Origin: Brassica napus
Lineage: Eukaryota > Streptophyta > Magnoliopsida > Brassicales > Brassicaceae
Assembly: GCF_020379485.1 (NCBI RefSeq)
Contig: NC_063450.1
Span: 32,774,137 to 32,838,136 of the forward strand
Reading direction: 5' to 3'
DNA: 64,000 bases
The notes under the pieces are model-generated. The model had not been told where the DNA came from. It did not search any database and saw nothing but the letters and a program-made list of their open reading frames with translations. Numbering within the stretch: position 1 is the first letter of the stretch; every line of letters starts with the position of its first letter. Shown here piece after piece: positions 53,015 through 63,503 of this stretch. A program made the position numbers and the translations under genes.

Positions 53015-55663
53015 GTATATATGTATCTATATATTTTCTTTATCACTACAACCGTACTGCAGTTATTTTCCAATTGTTACGCGTGTTATCATTCGGACCC
53101 TAAGAGATATCTTATATATTAAAACAGAAATCATAATCTTGATTTATGTGTGATTTTTAAAAAAAATAGATCTAATGGACCTATTTCTTTAAATTCATAT
53201 TACATTTAAATTTAATCTCTAATCTTATCATTTAAATTTTGGGTCTACCAGAAATTTTTATTGGGCTATCAATAATTGGATTTAAACAATAGATGATCCA
53301 TTGGATTTATAGATAGTATAAATTAAATAGATATAATTTAATATTGTAATATTATACCTCCATATGTTAATTATTTAAATATTTGTCGATGTTAACTTTT
53401 AAAATTATAAAGTTTTTTTTTAAACTAACAAAAATCATACGAACAATGATTAATCTTTACTACCTTAAACAAGTGAATTTCTTTTTAAACTATATAATTT
53501 ATTTAAAAAATTAAACAAAAACTAAATGTTTAATTATTTACTCGATAATATAAATCTATGAAGCGAAAATTTTAATTTTTTAAAAACTTTCTAAATTTGT
53601 GAAATGTTACAATATATTTGAATATAACAATAAAATAATATTTTACTAATCATTATATATATAGTTACGATTTTAATAATGAAATAATAATCCGAAAATA
53701 TATATATATAGAAGAAGATACAAATACATGTGAAAGTTTGAAATAATCTATTCAATGAAAAAAATATACTGTAAACTTATTATGTTTTAAAAATTGATAG
53801 ACACATATGTATTATAATATATATCAATTTAGGATTGAAAACAAAATGTTTATATAAAAATAAATGAAAACAAAAACCTGCGCGGTTGCGCGGGTCGAGA
53901 TCTAGTCTATATTACTAAAATTGAAGTACAAATGAGAATTTTTTGGAAACATTTATAGCATTATAAATTAGAATTTTTTGGAAACGTGGATAGCAGTACA
54001 AAATAATAATTGCCTATTTTTAAGTGATTTTTTACATATTTTTGTTTTATTTTTAATCAATTATAATCACTTCATTTATTATATTTACTAAATGATTTGA
54101 CATCATTTATTAAATTCATTTTCTCACTTTTTTAACTACTTCATTAATTATATTTACTATAATATTTTGACAGCATTTATTCGACATATTTGAATGAAAT
54201 TACTTTATTTGCGACAAGAATTCAAAATGGTTAACAAATTTTTTTTTTATTTGTTTACATATTAATCGGGTACGAGTTTTTTCTTTTGAGTATCAGGTTT
54301 TTTTTGAGTTTTGAAACTAGGTTTCACTCGGGTAATATAAATTTTCATGTGTGTTTCGAATCGGATCTTCCCAAGTCCAGATAAATTTAGTTTTGATATG
54401 TAGAAACCTACAAATATCCAAAAACTATTGTATCTGATGCCGATTCGGATATTTGTAACAAAATTAACAATATTAATAGATTCAGTTCAGATATTTTGAA
54501 TTTAAAGTAAACTTAACCTAAAAATAACCAAAAGTAACATTATTACCCTATTTGATTTGAATTCGATTATGATAACCAAAAGTAACAATATTACCCTATT
54601 TGATTTGAATTCGATTATGATGTATAGAAACCTAAAAATATTCAAATATTTACGCAATTAATTATATTATGACGCATATAAAATATATAATACTAATCAC
54701 GAAAAAAAATATCAATTTATAAAAAAACGTAAAGATTAACAGCCGTATGGGCGTGTGGGTCAATTTCTAGTATTGAATTAAGAGCATAGTCTTTTAGGCA
54801 TTAAAAAAAAGGTAATAATAGCAAAAAGGTATAAATGGGCTATGTGCTTTGTTTATATTAGTTCTGTTTTGGTTGAGGTTTTGAACTTTCTCTTATTTTT
54901 TTCTCCCGACTCAGAACATTTAACGTACGAGTTTCGACATTTTAATCTAAATCACAAATCACAAAAGTTAAAGGTCGAGTCCAAAATCTAGTAAATAGTA
55001 AATACCAAAAGCTAAACTACAGTTCCACATAACACCAAACTGAAAACGTAAAAGGCAATCCTAAATACTAGTCTCAGGGTTTTTCTTCACATCAAAGATA
55101 AAAACCTAGTTCGTTATATGTTCCCAATAAAAGGTCAGAATCACATCATGTTGAAAAAAATCTATGTTATGTACGTTAAGTTACCTGTTTTCTAAATATC
55201 GCATCGCTTTCTTGCCGCTAACGTCCTGCAAAGCTGCATCCCACTTAAGGATTCGGTCGTCTCGATTACAATGATTTTCTTTTCTCCACAGCTTCCATAG
55301 CTGAAGACCAAAACTGCCCTTCAGTTTCTTCACAATGGATATCTCTAACTTATAGAATACTGGAATAACCCGGAGAGTGCGTCGATCCACACACTCTTTT
55401 ATCTTCACCAGCTCGTTCAAACACCAATCTGACTCCGTGTACCTGCTCGATATGATCGCCACCGCCACCGTGGACTCCTCAATCTTTTCAAAAAGATCCG
55501 TAAGATCATCACCTACTTCCAATTTATCGTCTATAAAAGCATTGATCCCATTTTTGTGCAAGACGTCATGGAGATAGGGGGCAAAGTGGCTACGCAGGTC
55601 TGCTCCTCGGAAATTGATGAACACTTGTGCTTTATCGTTGCGAGATGAGGATGACATCATCAT
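50813..55663 (-). CDS. TIR-only (TIR-X) immune-type protein, two exons, probable intact gene
   Basis: Exon 1 (55663-55185) encodes a full TIR domain: AQVFINFRGADLRSHFAPYL, GINAFIDDKLEVGDDL, VAIISSRYTESDWCLNELVK (with the CLxEL Glu that is catalytic in NADase TIRs), LRVIPVFYKLEISIV and ILKWDAALQDVSGKKAM. The donor AACAG/GTAACTT is strong. Exon 2 (51023-50813) follows CCCTCTCTGTTCCTCTGCAG and restores phase exactly, giving ENSNEADFADKMAKHIQDYL, a helical post-TIR segment, and a basic tail with two REENPKPQGK-like repeats ending GKQCLK. Total 229 aa, no stops. ATG 55663 is preferred over 55696 because a TATA element lies only about 20 bp upstream of the latter. TIR-X proteins are known partners or signalling forms in plant immunity. 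The exon pairing is inferred. Confidence 0.75.
51902..52599 (+). mobile_element. Helitron-like insertion, about 700 bp
   Basis: Starts TCCCTATATATTAATACAG and ends with the small hairpin TGCGC-AAG-GCGCA then GGTCTTATCCTAA before T. Ends are Helitron-like (TC ... CTRR), though the terminal CTAA is less usual than CTAG. Confidence 0.65.
53110..53905 (+). mobile_element. Non-autonomous Helitron, 796 bp
   Basis: Starts TCTTATATATTAAAACAGAA after A (53109). It ends GCGC-GGTT-GCGC hairpin, GGGTCGAGATCTAG, then T (53906). Both termini match the ATREP-type Brassicaceae Helitron pattern. Confidence 0.82.
53906..54770 (+). mobile_element. Helitron-like insertion, 865 bp, abutting the previous one
   Basis: Starts TCTATATTACTAAAATTGAA immediately after the CTAG of the upstream Helitron. 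It ends GTATGGGCGTGTGGGTCAAT then TTCTAG and T. The 3' hairpin is weak. The neighbouring Helitron evidently inserted at this element's 5' A|T boundary. Confidence 0.7.
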
Positions 55664-55717
55664 TTTTGGTCTGCAATTAATTGATTGGAGAAGCAAATGA
55701 CGTCTTCTTAAATATAG

Positions 55718-55726
55718 CTCATCTGA
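55718..55726 (-). promoter_or_regulatory. TATA-like element of the TIR-only gene
   Basis: The minus strand reads GCTATATTTAAG here. Transcription would start around 55690, which places the ATG at 55663 in a short leader and makes the ATG at 55696 unlikely to be used. Confidence 0.5.
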
Positions 55727-55985
55727 CCGCGTTAATCGTCGAGATTACAAAATATAAGAATCAAAGTCATGGTACTAATACTATACTGGTCATTATTTTA
55801 TCAACCGATGCTAAAAAAAAGTTTTATTAGGAATACTGTTTCTTTAGAGGCATAAAATTTTAATGACCAACTAGATGATAAAAATTGTTTTGATTTGAAT
55901 CAACGATCACCTAGCCAATATAAGCATGAATGTTTTTTTTATCACATAAATGTTTCACTTCTGAAATTTCTTTATTTTTACTTTT
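55727..55985 (+). other. Upstream region shared by the TIR-only gene and the LINE fragment
   Basis: About 260 bp, AT-rich. It would contain the distal promoter of the TIR-only gene; no recognisable WRKY-type TTGAC box cluster is seen. Confidence 0.35.
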
Positions 55986-56924
55986 GAAGGCCTTCTTAAT
56001 TGTTGATGAACTTAAAAGAACTTGTATGAACAATTTTCAATTAGCAGAGTGTGATCTCCGGTGTGCAGGTATTTGTGGGGCAGAAGAGGAATCCATATAT
56101 CACGTTATTTTTGAATGTCCACCAGCACTTCAAACATGGGCTTTATCTCGAATCCCTTCCCCTCCCGGAATCTTTCCATCTTCCTCCGTTTTTACTAGTC
56201 TGGATCATCTTTTCTGGAGACTTCCAACGGATGTTGATTCAGAGTATTTTCCATGGATTATGTGGTATATATGGAAAAATAAGAATGACAAAATTCATAA
56301 TAATAGGACTGTAAGTCCTCAAGAAATTTTGCGCAGAGCGGATGTTGAAGGATCACTTTGGGCTGAAGCCCAACTCTTGGTATAAGAGAATCAGGGGTTT
56401 CCACCGACAGATGGGAGTTGGCAGACATTGGGGTCCTCTCGAGTTTGCTACATTGATGGGGCGTGGAGAGAACATGATGCTTTTACAGGCCAGGGCTGGT
56501 ATTGCCAAAAGATAAACTCAGTGGACGTAATGATGGGCGCAATGAACCTTCGACGTAGCCTACCACCTTTACATGCTGAATGTGAAGCTCTGATTTGGGC
56601 AATGGAGTGCATGAAGACCCTGCAGTTCTCAGATGTAGTATTTGTGACGGATTGTTCTCAATTGGTGAAGATGGTGTCCTCACCTGAAGAATGGCCGGCG
56701 TTCGCTACACACATGGAAGAATTCTGCTGAAGTAAGACTTTCTTCCCCAACTTCACGATCAGATATATCTCAAGGGCACAAAACACAATGGCGGACAAGC
56801 TTGCACGTGGTGCGAGGAGTTCTCCTTCAGCTATGCTATATGTCGATTCTTTACCTCCGGTTTGGCTATCTGAACCGGTGGCCCCATAGGCTTCTAGTCT
56901 ATTATGATGTCAAAAAAAAAAAAA
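55986..56924 (+). pseudogene. 5'-truncated LINE: zinc-binding RT domain and RNase H, with poly(A)
   Basis: A frame starting near 55986 gives the zf-RVT region (CGAEEESIYHVIFECPPALQ, FPWIMWYIWKNKNDK, ILRRADVEGSLWAEAQ). After TAA at 56383 comes the RVT_3 RNase H: VCYIDGAWREHDAFTGQGWY, LHAECEALIWAMECM and VFVTDCSQLVKMVSSPEEW. A TGA at 56728 and one frame change precede SRAQNTMADKLARGARSS, and the ORF ends at about 56889. GATGTC followed by 13 A (about 56912-56924) is the LINE 3' tail. No gag or core RT remains, as in ordinary 5'-truncated LINE copies. Confidence 0.88.
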
Positions 56925-56967
56925 TCTCAAAATGACCCTCAGAATATTGTGTAGAGAGTTTAGATTA

Positions 56968-57428
56968 GAGAAAATGACTAGGATAGCACTAAAAAAGTTT
57001 TTGTCACAAATATAACTTTTAAGAATAAAAATGACCAAAATAGCACATAATGTTTTATTAAAAGAGATAAATATACAATTATACCCCAAATGTAAATTAA
57101 TTTAGACATTAGGGTTTAGAGTTAAGTAGTGGGGTTTAGGATTTAGGGTTTAGGGTTTAGAGTTTAGGGGTGGGGTTTAGGGTTTAGAGTTAAGGGGTGG
57201 GGTTTAAGATTTAGGGTTTAGGATTTAGGGTTTAGGGTTTAGAGTTTAGGGTTTAGGGTTTATGTTTTAGGGTTTAGAATTGGGGAGTGGAGTTTTGGAA
57301 TAAAATTTTAAATTTTGAAAAATAAAAAAAAAAGTTTCAAAAGATAAAATGCTATTTTGGTCATTTTAGTTTTTGAAGATTATTTTTGTGACATAAACTT
57401 AGAAATGTGCTATTTTGGAGATTTGTCC
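56968..57428 (+). mobile_element. Mutator-like MITE with telomere-like core, 461 bp
   Basis: The arms GGATAGCACT...TGTCACAAATATAACTTT...AATGACCAAAATAGCAC and, inverted, TGCTATTTTGGTCATTTT...TTTGTGACATAAACTT...GTGCTATTTTGG pair over about 80 bp. Flanking 9-mers TTTAGATTA (56959-56967) and TTTAAATTA (57429-57437) match at 8 of 9. The centre (57100-57270) is TTTAGGG-type repeat, as in the 17-18 kb arrays. Confidence 0.85.
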
Positions 57429-57437
57429 TTTAAATTA

Positions 57438-57739
57438 TAGTGGTTTCTAAACGTAAGATTTATATTTATTTTTCGCCGTTGTGATATAGTTAGAAGGGGA
57501 GTTCGTTAAATGCTAAGTGGCAAGGGAAGTTCTCATGGAGTTTGTTTGTCTTTTGAGAGCCTCCCAACATCTCTCTTGCTCTTTGACCATTTTTTTTATA
57601 AAATTTTTTTTTCGTCTAATTATTCGATGAAATCTCCTCATTGGAGACGTTCTTCTTAGCCCTGAACAATTAACATGGTAAAAGCGTATAAATGTATCAA
57701 TGACTGCAAGCGGAACATAAAAAGAAAAAGTTAATCTGA
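57438..57739 (+). other. Intergenic DNA
   Basis: About 300 bp without a recognisable gene or element end. Confidence 0.4.
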
Positions 57740-58102
57740 GGGAGTGTATTCAATCTAAAATTTGAGGTGATTTGATTTTTAATGAGGTTTTAGATGATTT
57801 TAAGAAATTGCAGAGAATAAAATAATTTTTGTTAAACCACTTTAGAATATCACCTAAAACCATGAGATTTGATTTTTTATTTTTTAGCTAAGAAACTTCA
57901 CTCAAACACTCTAAAATCACTTGAAAACTTTAAAACTCCACAACTTAAAATATTTCTAATAACAGTGAATTTCAGAGTACTTTATAAAATGTCAAGTTCT
58001 ATAACACTGGATTTTAAATGATTTTTTAAAATTCATGTTTTAATAACAGTAGATTTGTCGTTTTGACACAAATCACCTAAAACTCTCAATTGAATACACC
58101 CC
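57740..58102 (+). mobile_element. MITE with GGGGTGTATTCAATTGAG-type ends, 363 bp
   Basis: Left end GGGAGTGTATTCAATC and right end CTCAATTGAATACACCCC are inverted repeats, with further pairing of GGTGATTTG and CAAATCACCT inside. Flanking trinucleotides are TGA and TTA, so the target duplication is not exact. Possibly Harbinger/Tourist type. Confidence 0.7.
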
Positions 58103-58318
58103 TTACTTCATTTTCGTTGAATATTTCAAAATTATAAAGATAACGTCATTTGCATTTATATTAATATTAGTATGTTAATTGACTCAGATAAGTTTTGTTT
58201 GACTTTTCACTTCGTAATAGTATATAAGAAACCTAGCTGCCATAATTTTTTCTCCTTTTGATTGGTTATTTGAATGTTTCAATATAATTTGGAGGAACAG
58301 ATGGAAAGTGATTCATTT

Positions 58319-58427
58319 TTTTTTAGCATCGAAAATAAATAAGCTAAAAAAACTTAGTTTGCATCCACCAGGGCTAACCATCTTGGAGCACATCTGTTCA
58401 CATAAGGTATCCGGAGTTCGAGTGATC
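58319..58427 (-). mobile_element. Short retroposon (109 bp) with 16-bp target duplication
   Basis: Perfect direct repeats GGAAAGTGATTCATTT at 58303-58318 and 58428-58443 flank a body with a T-run on its left, i.e. an A-tail on the minus strand after GATGCT. That resembles the GATGACA/GATGTCA-plus-A ends of the LINEs in this window. It is a SINE or a very short LINE-mobilised copy. Pol III boxes are not convincing on the minus strand, although GAGTTCGAGTGAT on the plus strand resembles a B box. Confidence 0.75.
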
Positions 58428-58556
58428 GGAAAGTGATTCATTTAGAAACAAGTTCTACCCAAAATTTTGTAGAATCGGAAATAGATACAGTGAAACGAGC
58501 CATTTTAAAACGTAAAATATTATTTTTTTAAAGAATGGAAACGTTTTAACAACGTA

Positions 58557-58600
58557 CTAGATTTTGATCCGCGCTTAGAAAGCGCGAATTTTTTTTTTTA
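58557..58600 (-). mobile_element. 3' terminus of a minus-strand Helitron
   Basis: The minus strand reads CGCGCTTTCTAAGCGCG (hairpin), then GATCAAAATCTAG and T, a canonical Helitron 3' end. The 5' end, expected to the right, was not located. Confidence 0.7.
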
Positions 58601-59349
58601 TTTATTTATTGATTGAAAACTGATTTACAAACTACCATTATTTTTGTTTCGGACCTTAACAATTGAGTTTTTAGGTTTTTATCATTTGTTTTTTTTTCAT
58701 TCAAAATATGGTATTTGTTCGAAATATGGTAGTTGCTCTATAACAATGTTTGAGTTTTAAGATTTGTTTTCATATCCGACCTAAATTCATGGTTGAACCT
58801 ACAGACCCGATACATTGTATATAATCCGGTTCGGATTTAATGAAAAATTCGTTAACTAAAAATAACCCGGTAAAAACCCAAAAACTCACTATTAACCATC
58901 AATATGATACCATTGATCCGATAAAACACAAAATATCTGATAGTATTTAAAAAAAAAAATTGATTAAATTACTCATATATTTTTTAATATTACATAAATT
59001 AGGGATTCCTTAGAATTTGATGAAATTTTATTACATTATCAAGATAAAAAATGATAATATATATAAAAAAAAAATTATTGATATGACAATATTAGTTTAT
59101 TTTTGTTATTAATAACCTACTATAATTTTGTGTTTTTATTTTAGATTTAGGAAATTGATTTTAATATAATTTTTAAAATATTCTTGAACACTCGTAATTG
59201 TCATATCAATATTATGTATAAAATGATATTATACATGGAAAAATGATATTCAAATATGTATATAATATATGGTGTAGGATATATGATTTGGTTTGTATTG
59301 AAAATTTGTATAATATTCAAATGATCTATTTTGAATATTGATATATATA
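58601..59349 (+). other. AT-rich DNA, probably Helitron body
   Basis: No gene. 58740-58920 contains ACCTAAATTCATGG and GATCCGATAAAACAC-type stretches similar in style to DNA at 54290-54470, which may reflect related Helitron interiors. Confidence 0.35.
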
Positions 59350-59906
59350 TAGTAGAACCTCTATAAATTAATAATGTTGGGATTTTAAAATTTTATTAAT
59401 TTATAGAGATATTAATTTACAAAATTTTCATTTTTTAGTTTTTTTTCTATTTTTGAATTTTTTTATTGATAAAATAAGAAAATATTTTATTTTACCGTAT
59501 ATAAATTATTTAAATTTTAGAAATTTGACTTTCTTATTATTTTATTATTTTATTTGGTGTATATTTTTATGTTTCACAGAATTTTTACATGGTTTTCGAT
59601 ATAATTTTACTAAATATTATGAAAATATATTAAAATATTAAGAAAAATAGAAGTATTTTCATTGTGAATATAAAACCAATAATATAATGTTTAGTTTGTA
59701 CTTATGTAAAATATATTTAGAGATAGATTATTAATTTATGATTTTAATGGGACTATATATTTACATGGGAATTTTAAAAATATTATTATCTTATTACTTT
59801 ATAGATTTGTGTCATATTTTACTCCGGCCCGAGTTGGGACCGACGAAATTTATTAATTTATAGAGATTATTAATTTTTCGAGTATTAATTTATAGAGGTT
59901 CTACTG
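59350..59906 (+). mobile_element. MITE with AGTAGAACCTCTATAAATTA ends, 557 bp
   Basis: TAGTAGAACCTCTATAAATT on the left and AATTTATAGAGGTTCTACTG on the right are near-perfect inverted repeats. Extra internal copies of TATTAATTTATAGAG occur, with a CCGGCCCGAGTTGGGACCG motif near the right arm. The target duplication is not resolvable because the left flank is (TA)n. Related ACTCTATAAATTAATAA sequence appears in the TNL intron at about 5924-5960. Confidence 0.8.
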
Positions 59907-60915
59907 TATTTAAGAAAATGATATTTTCATGTTTGTTAATTTATTTATAGTTCATAATATATTTATACTTATATTAAATTTAAAGTTAGTATATCTTTTA
60001 AATATATATAGGTCCATTATTTGTACAATGTTATTTTTTTGATAAAATTTATCAAAAATAAGTAATGTTTTATATATTCACAGGTTATTTTTAAATAAAA
60101 ATATTTTTTGCATTTCTAAAACAGAATCACGAGTCTATAAAATAGAAACACAAGTTTCCATCGCATCGCATTTTTGGAATGAGACTTATAAGAAAGTGTT
60201 TCTAATGTGTTTTCAAGAGATTTCGATTGAAAATGTTTTCGCAACACAAAATGAACATCAACCAAGTTTCCATGCAACATAGGTTTCAACCAAATCAGAA
60301 AAAGAAAATACATAATTATATTTTAGAACATAGAATTACAATCCTAGATATCTCGCTAGGTCGCAAATTAATTTAGTAGCGAGTCCACTTTGTACCATTA
60401 AGAACTTTTTTTGGAGGCTGACTGGATGAACCAATAGGGTATATTAAAAAAAAACTATTTAGGTTGATTACCTTGTCGATTACCATCATTGTAAACTGCC
60501 ACAAAAATATTATCGACCATTCCATCAAGCCAGACGACTAATAGGGGGCTGATCCACCATTTTTTTATTTGGGGGCAGATTTGACTATTTTCCCTGCTTT
60601 TTTATTTGGGAAAATATCTCATCTTTTGAGAAGATTATAAATCCTTTGTACTTTATGAAATATTGATTTTTTTTTTTTTACTACCATAATTTCTTTGTTC
60701 ATGATTGTGTAATTTCTTGTTAGATTATGGGGGATTTTGAAAGTTTTTTTTCACGGTTTGGTAGATAGGTTTAATTAATGGAGTGCCAAATTTATTTTAT
60801 TGAGTTAACCATCTGTATATTTCTGATCTTAATGCATGCTAATTGTACATCTAGTTTTGATATTGGAAAGTCTTTGGTTGAACACCACATGATTTACTGG
60901 TCTGAACTAGATTAA
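59907..60915 (+). other. AT-rich intergenic DNA
   Basis: No gene or element end recognised. A short ORF near 60116-60313 has no recognisable features. Confidence 0.4.
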
Positions 60916-61192
60916 GGGTGTGATTGGTATTGGTTGTACGTACTGTCCACAGCTCCATTTATTTTTACAGCACTAAATTCACAGCAATCAAGCTTTAATA
61001 AAAATTTCAAAATCACGGCTCTTGAAATAACCTACAGCTGTACAAGTACTTTGTAGAGCCAAAAATACAGAGCAATTTTTTGGAGCTTTCTATAAAATTC
61101 TAAATCAATAAAATCTACAGCCACAACAAAAAATCTACAAATATTTTTCTACAGCAAATTTTTTAAAGCTACAGCCATTACCAATCGGACCC
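60916..61192 (+). mobile_element. Harbinger/Tourist-like MITE, 277 bp
   Basis: Left end GGGTGTGATTGGTATTGGTT and right end AGCCATTACCAATCGGACCC are inverted repeats (about 15 of 19 pair). Both ends are flanked by TAA (60913-60915, 61193-61195), the 3-bp duplication of PIF/Harbinger elements. The interior is rich in CTACAGC motifs. Confidence 0.82.
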
Positions 61193-61195
61193 TAA

Positions 61196-62090
61196 CTAGA
61201 CTACTTTTAAATTTAATCTTATATAGTATGATTCAGATTCAATAAGATAAATAGAATTTATTAGTCTACAAAAGTAAAATTATTGAATTAATGTGGTGCT
61301 CTAGGTAGCATTTGATTCTCTTATTGAATTCTGAATGATTCTCACACCCAACACTTTGGTTTTATTGCTTCCTTGTTATCTTCAACATTTGCGTAATTTT
61401 ATATCAATCACAACAAAACTCAAATATTGTTCTTAATAATTTGGTGTTTATCGATAAAACTGAAAGTGTTATTTCCTTTTTACTTTCCATAAATTTAATC
61501 TCAAAATGGTAACATCCTCATTATGATATATGATAATATATGGTTAAAATTTTAAGACAGTTGACTTGACTATCTACGTTTCTAAAAACATTTATTATTT
61601 TGGTCACTTATGTTGAAAGAATTCCAAAATTAAGCGTGATTGAACTCAATTAATAGAAATATAGATATTTGTTGATAAATAGTTTATGATACCATGCGAA
61701 TGAGGCCAAAACACACAAAAAACATTATATGTTGATTACATGGTCAATAATTAAGTCTTTCGAGTCTCCACAAGTTTAATGCACGGGTCATCGGCTGGAT
61801 GATGGGTCCATGAACCAAGAAAGCGGGTGTAGAAGACCCATTGACGAGGAGCAGTCAGGCAATGATCAGAGATGGTTAGCCATTTATAATACCACTTGTA
61901 ACCTTCTTATATGTCCCTCCCGTTTGCCCACAACGATCCCTCTTTTGGATCGTAGGCCCACAGTCTAATGAATCATTAATTGAACATACGAATTATTTGA
62001 TAATGAAAAAAGAACATACGAATTACATTCCAATGAACGAATAAGAAGAATGTTAGAAACATTGATTTAAACACGAAAAGTAGTACGATA
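61196..62090 (+). other. Intergenic DNA
   Basis: No credible gene. 61780-61970 is less AT-rich (CATCGGCTGGATGATGGGTC, CGATCCCTCTTTTGGATCG, the latter an inverted repeat), but it has no coding frame. Confidence 0.4.
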
Positions 62091-62211
62091 CTCGCTCTGT
62101 TTCGCGTCATTCTAGTTTTTTTTCTTGTTACACAAAAAATGTCAATTTATAATTTCAATGCAAATTATACTTACTTTTATCTAAAAATTAATTGTAAACT
62201 ACATTGGTTTT
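62091..62211 (+). mobile_element. Stowaway-like MITE fragment, split by a retroposon
   Basis: Begins TACTCGCTCTGTTTCGCGTC with TA at the border. Typical interior (AAACTACATTGGTTTT) is interrupted at 62211 and resumes at 63221 as ATAAATAATTTTATTTATC up to about 63264. No right terminus is recognised. Confidence 0.6.
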
Positions 62212-62242
62212 TTCATAGTAAGTTTACTGGAAAGGGCTGCTT

Positions 62243-62287
<45 letters not shown>

Positions 62288-63204
62288 GGAGATCTGAGTT
62301 TTCTCTCCGGCGTACGGCCGGCGCGTGAGCGTCCGTGCCGTCGCCGGAACCTTTATTCCTTTTCATAGAGGTTTCTTTTGGCCTCTTCTTCGTCGCCTCT
62401 CACCGATCGCTTTGTCTGAGCTCTGGATTGGAACCATCCTCCAACGGTGGTTTCCTCGCGTGGAGGGAAGACGCGGTCGCGTGGAGGCTAACGGCGTGAG
62501 AAGAGACGCTTGCATGTGTCAGTGGTGATTCTGGGAGATGGAGGCTATCACAGATCCGTCGTCGCCGGTTTGTTTTCAGGGAGGTGGAGGCTTCTTCAGC
62601 TTCGCCGTCGCCGGTTCTAGTTCCCGGGAAGGGGAGGCTTTCTCTGCTCCGTCTTCGCCGGTTTTGGCTCCGGAGGGTAGGGGCTCACATAGCTCTACGC
62701 TGTCGGTTTAGGTCCCCGTTCTCTTTTGGGGTTTTTTTTCTTTGTCTTTACTAGTATGGATTGGGTGGAATTTGCGGTGTGGTTCTTGTCGTTAGGGTGG
62801 TTGTTCGGATTTGAAGGGATGAGCGATCGGTAGACGATGAAGCTCTCCATCGATGGCGACGACGACAAGAGAAGGAAAGCATAGTTCTTGAGTCTCGGGC
62901 TTGATATGCCCAGTAGGTGGCATGGATGTTTGGGATGAGCTCTCGGTTAGTCCGATTACGCTCTCCATGACAAGCGCGACGGAGGAGAGCCATTCGACGG
63001 TAACAGCCGGGATGAGTCGTCTCGTGATTGGGTTAAGCCGACCCGGGTTCTTTGGTTTGTGGGCCTGTCGGGGTTGGGTTTGTGGGCCTGTGGGCCAGTT
63101 TGTCTAGGGTTTAGCAGGTTTTGATAATTGGGCCGTGAGCCTTTTATCTTGTAATTTCTTGGGCTTGGCCCATTTTCTATTTCAATGAAATATTGACGGA
63201 AAAA
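62212..63204 (+). mobile_element. GC-rich retroposed unit (about 1 kb) with 16-bp target duplication and A-tail
   Basis: Flanked by AAACTACATTGGTTTT (62196-62211) and AAACTACATTGATTTT (63205-63220), with an A-run just before the right copy. This is the hallmark of LINE-type target-primed insertion. The body is strikingly GC-rich: a (GA)n tract at 62245-62276, then CGTACGGCCGGCGCGTGAGC. Three imperfect repeats of about 57 bp at 62540-62680 contain GGNGGAGGCTnnnnC and CGTCGCCGGTTnT. It ends CTTGGGCCCA-like, TTTCAATGAAATATTGACGG plus A. No long ORF. It may be a non-autonomous LINE derivative built from a LINE 5' leader and 3' end, or a processed copy of a host transcript. Confidence 0.75.
62245..62276. 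repeat. (GA)n microsatellite
   Basis: About 16 AG dinucleotides near the 5' end of the retroposed unit, a common feature of plant 5' untranslated leaders. Confidence 0.9.
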
Positions 63205-63266
63205 AAACTACATTGATTTTATAAATAATTTTATTTATCTAAAATACTATTGGTCAAAAAGATATA

Positions 63267-63503
63267 CTCCCTCTGGATACGAGTGTAAGATGTTCTATAT
63301 TTTTATCTTGTATACAGATGTATGATGTTTAGAGATATAATTAATGCATTTATTTTTAAAATTTAGACATAAATTAAAAAGTAAAATTATAAGTGGTGAA
63401 ACTTTATTGATATAATCAAAAAGTAACAACTAAAATATTGTATTTATTTTTTCTTAATATGTGTGTAAAATCTTAAACATCTTATATTTAAATCGAGAGT
63501 GAA
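63267..63503 (+). mobile_element. Stowaway-like MITE, about 237 bp
   Basis: TACTCCCTCTGGATACGAGT and GTAAGATGTT on the left are mirrored by AACATCTTATATTTAAAT and CGAGAGTGAATA on the right, with TA at both borders. Confidence 0.7.

Larger units (their letters stand above)
51024..55184 (-). other. 4.16 kb intron of the TIR-only gene, filled by Helitrons
   Basis: Bounded by GTAACTT and TTCCTCTGCAG. It holds three Helitron-like insertions (51902-52599, 53110-53905, 53906-54770) totalling about 2.36 kb, a (TA)n tract at about 52984-53030, and otherwise AT-rich DNA. Introns after the TIR exon in this family are usually short, so most of this length is probably acquired. Confidence 0.65.

Noticed and set aside
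62325..62528. 67-aa ORF starting MSVRAVAGT
   Set aside because: It lies in the GC-rich retroposed unit, where long frames arise by composition. No domain is seen.
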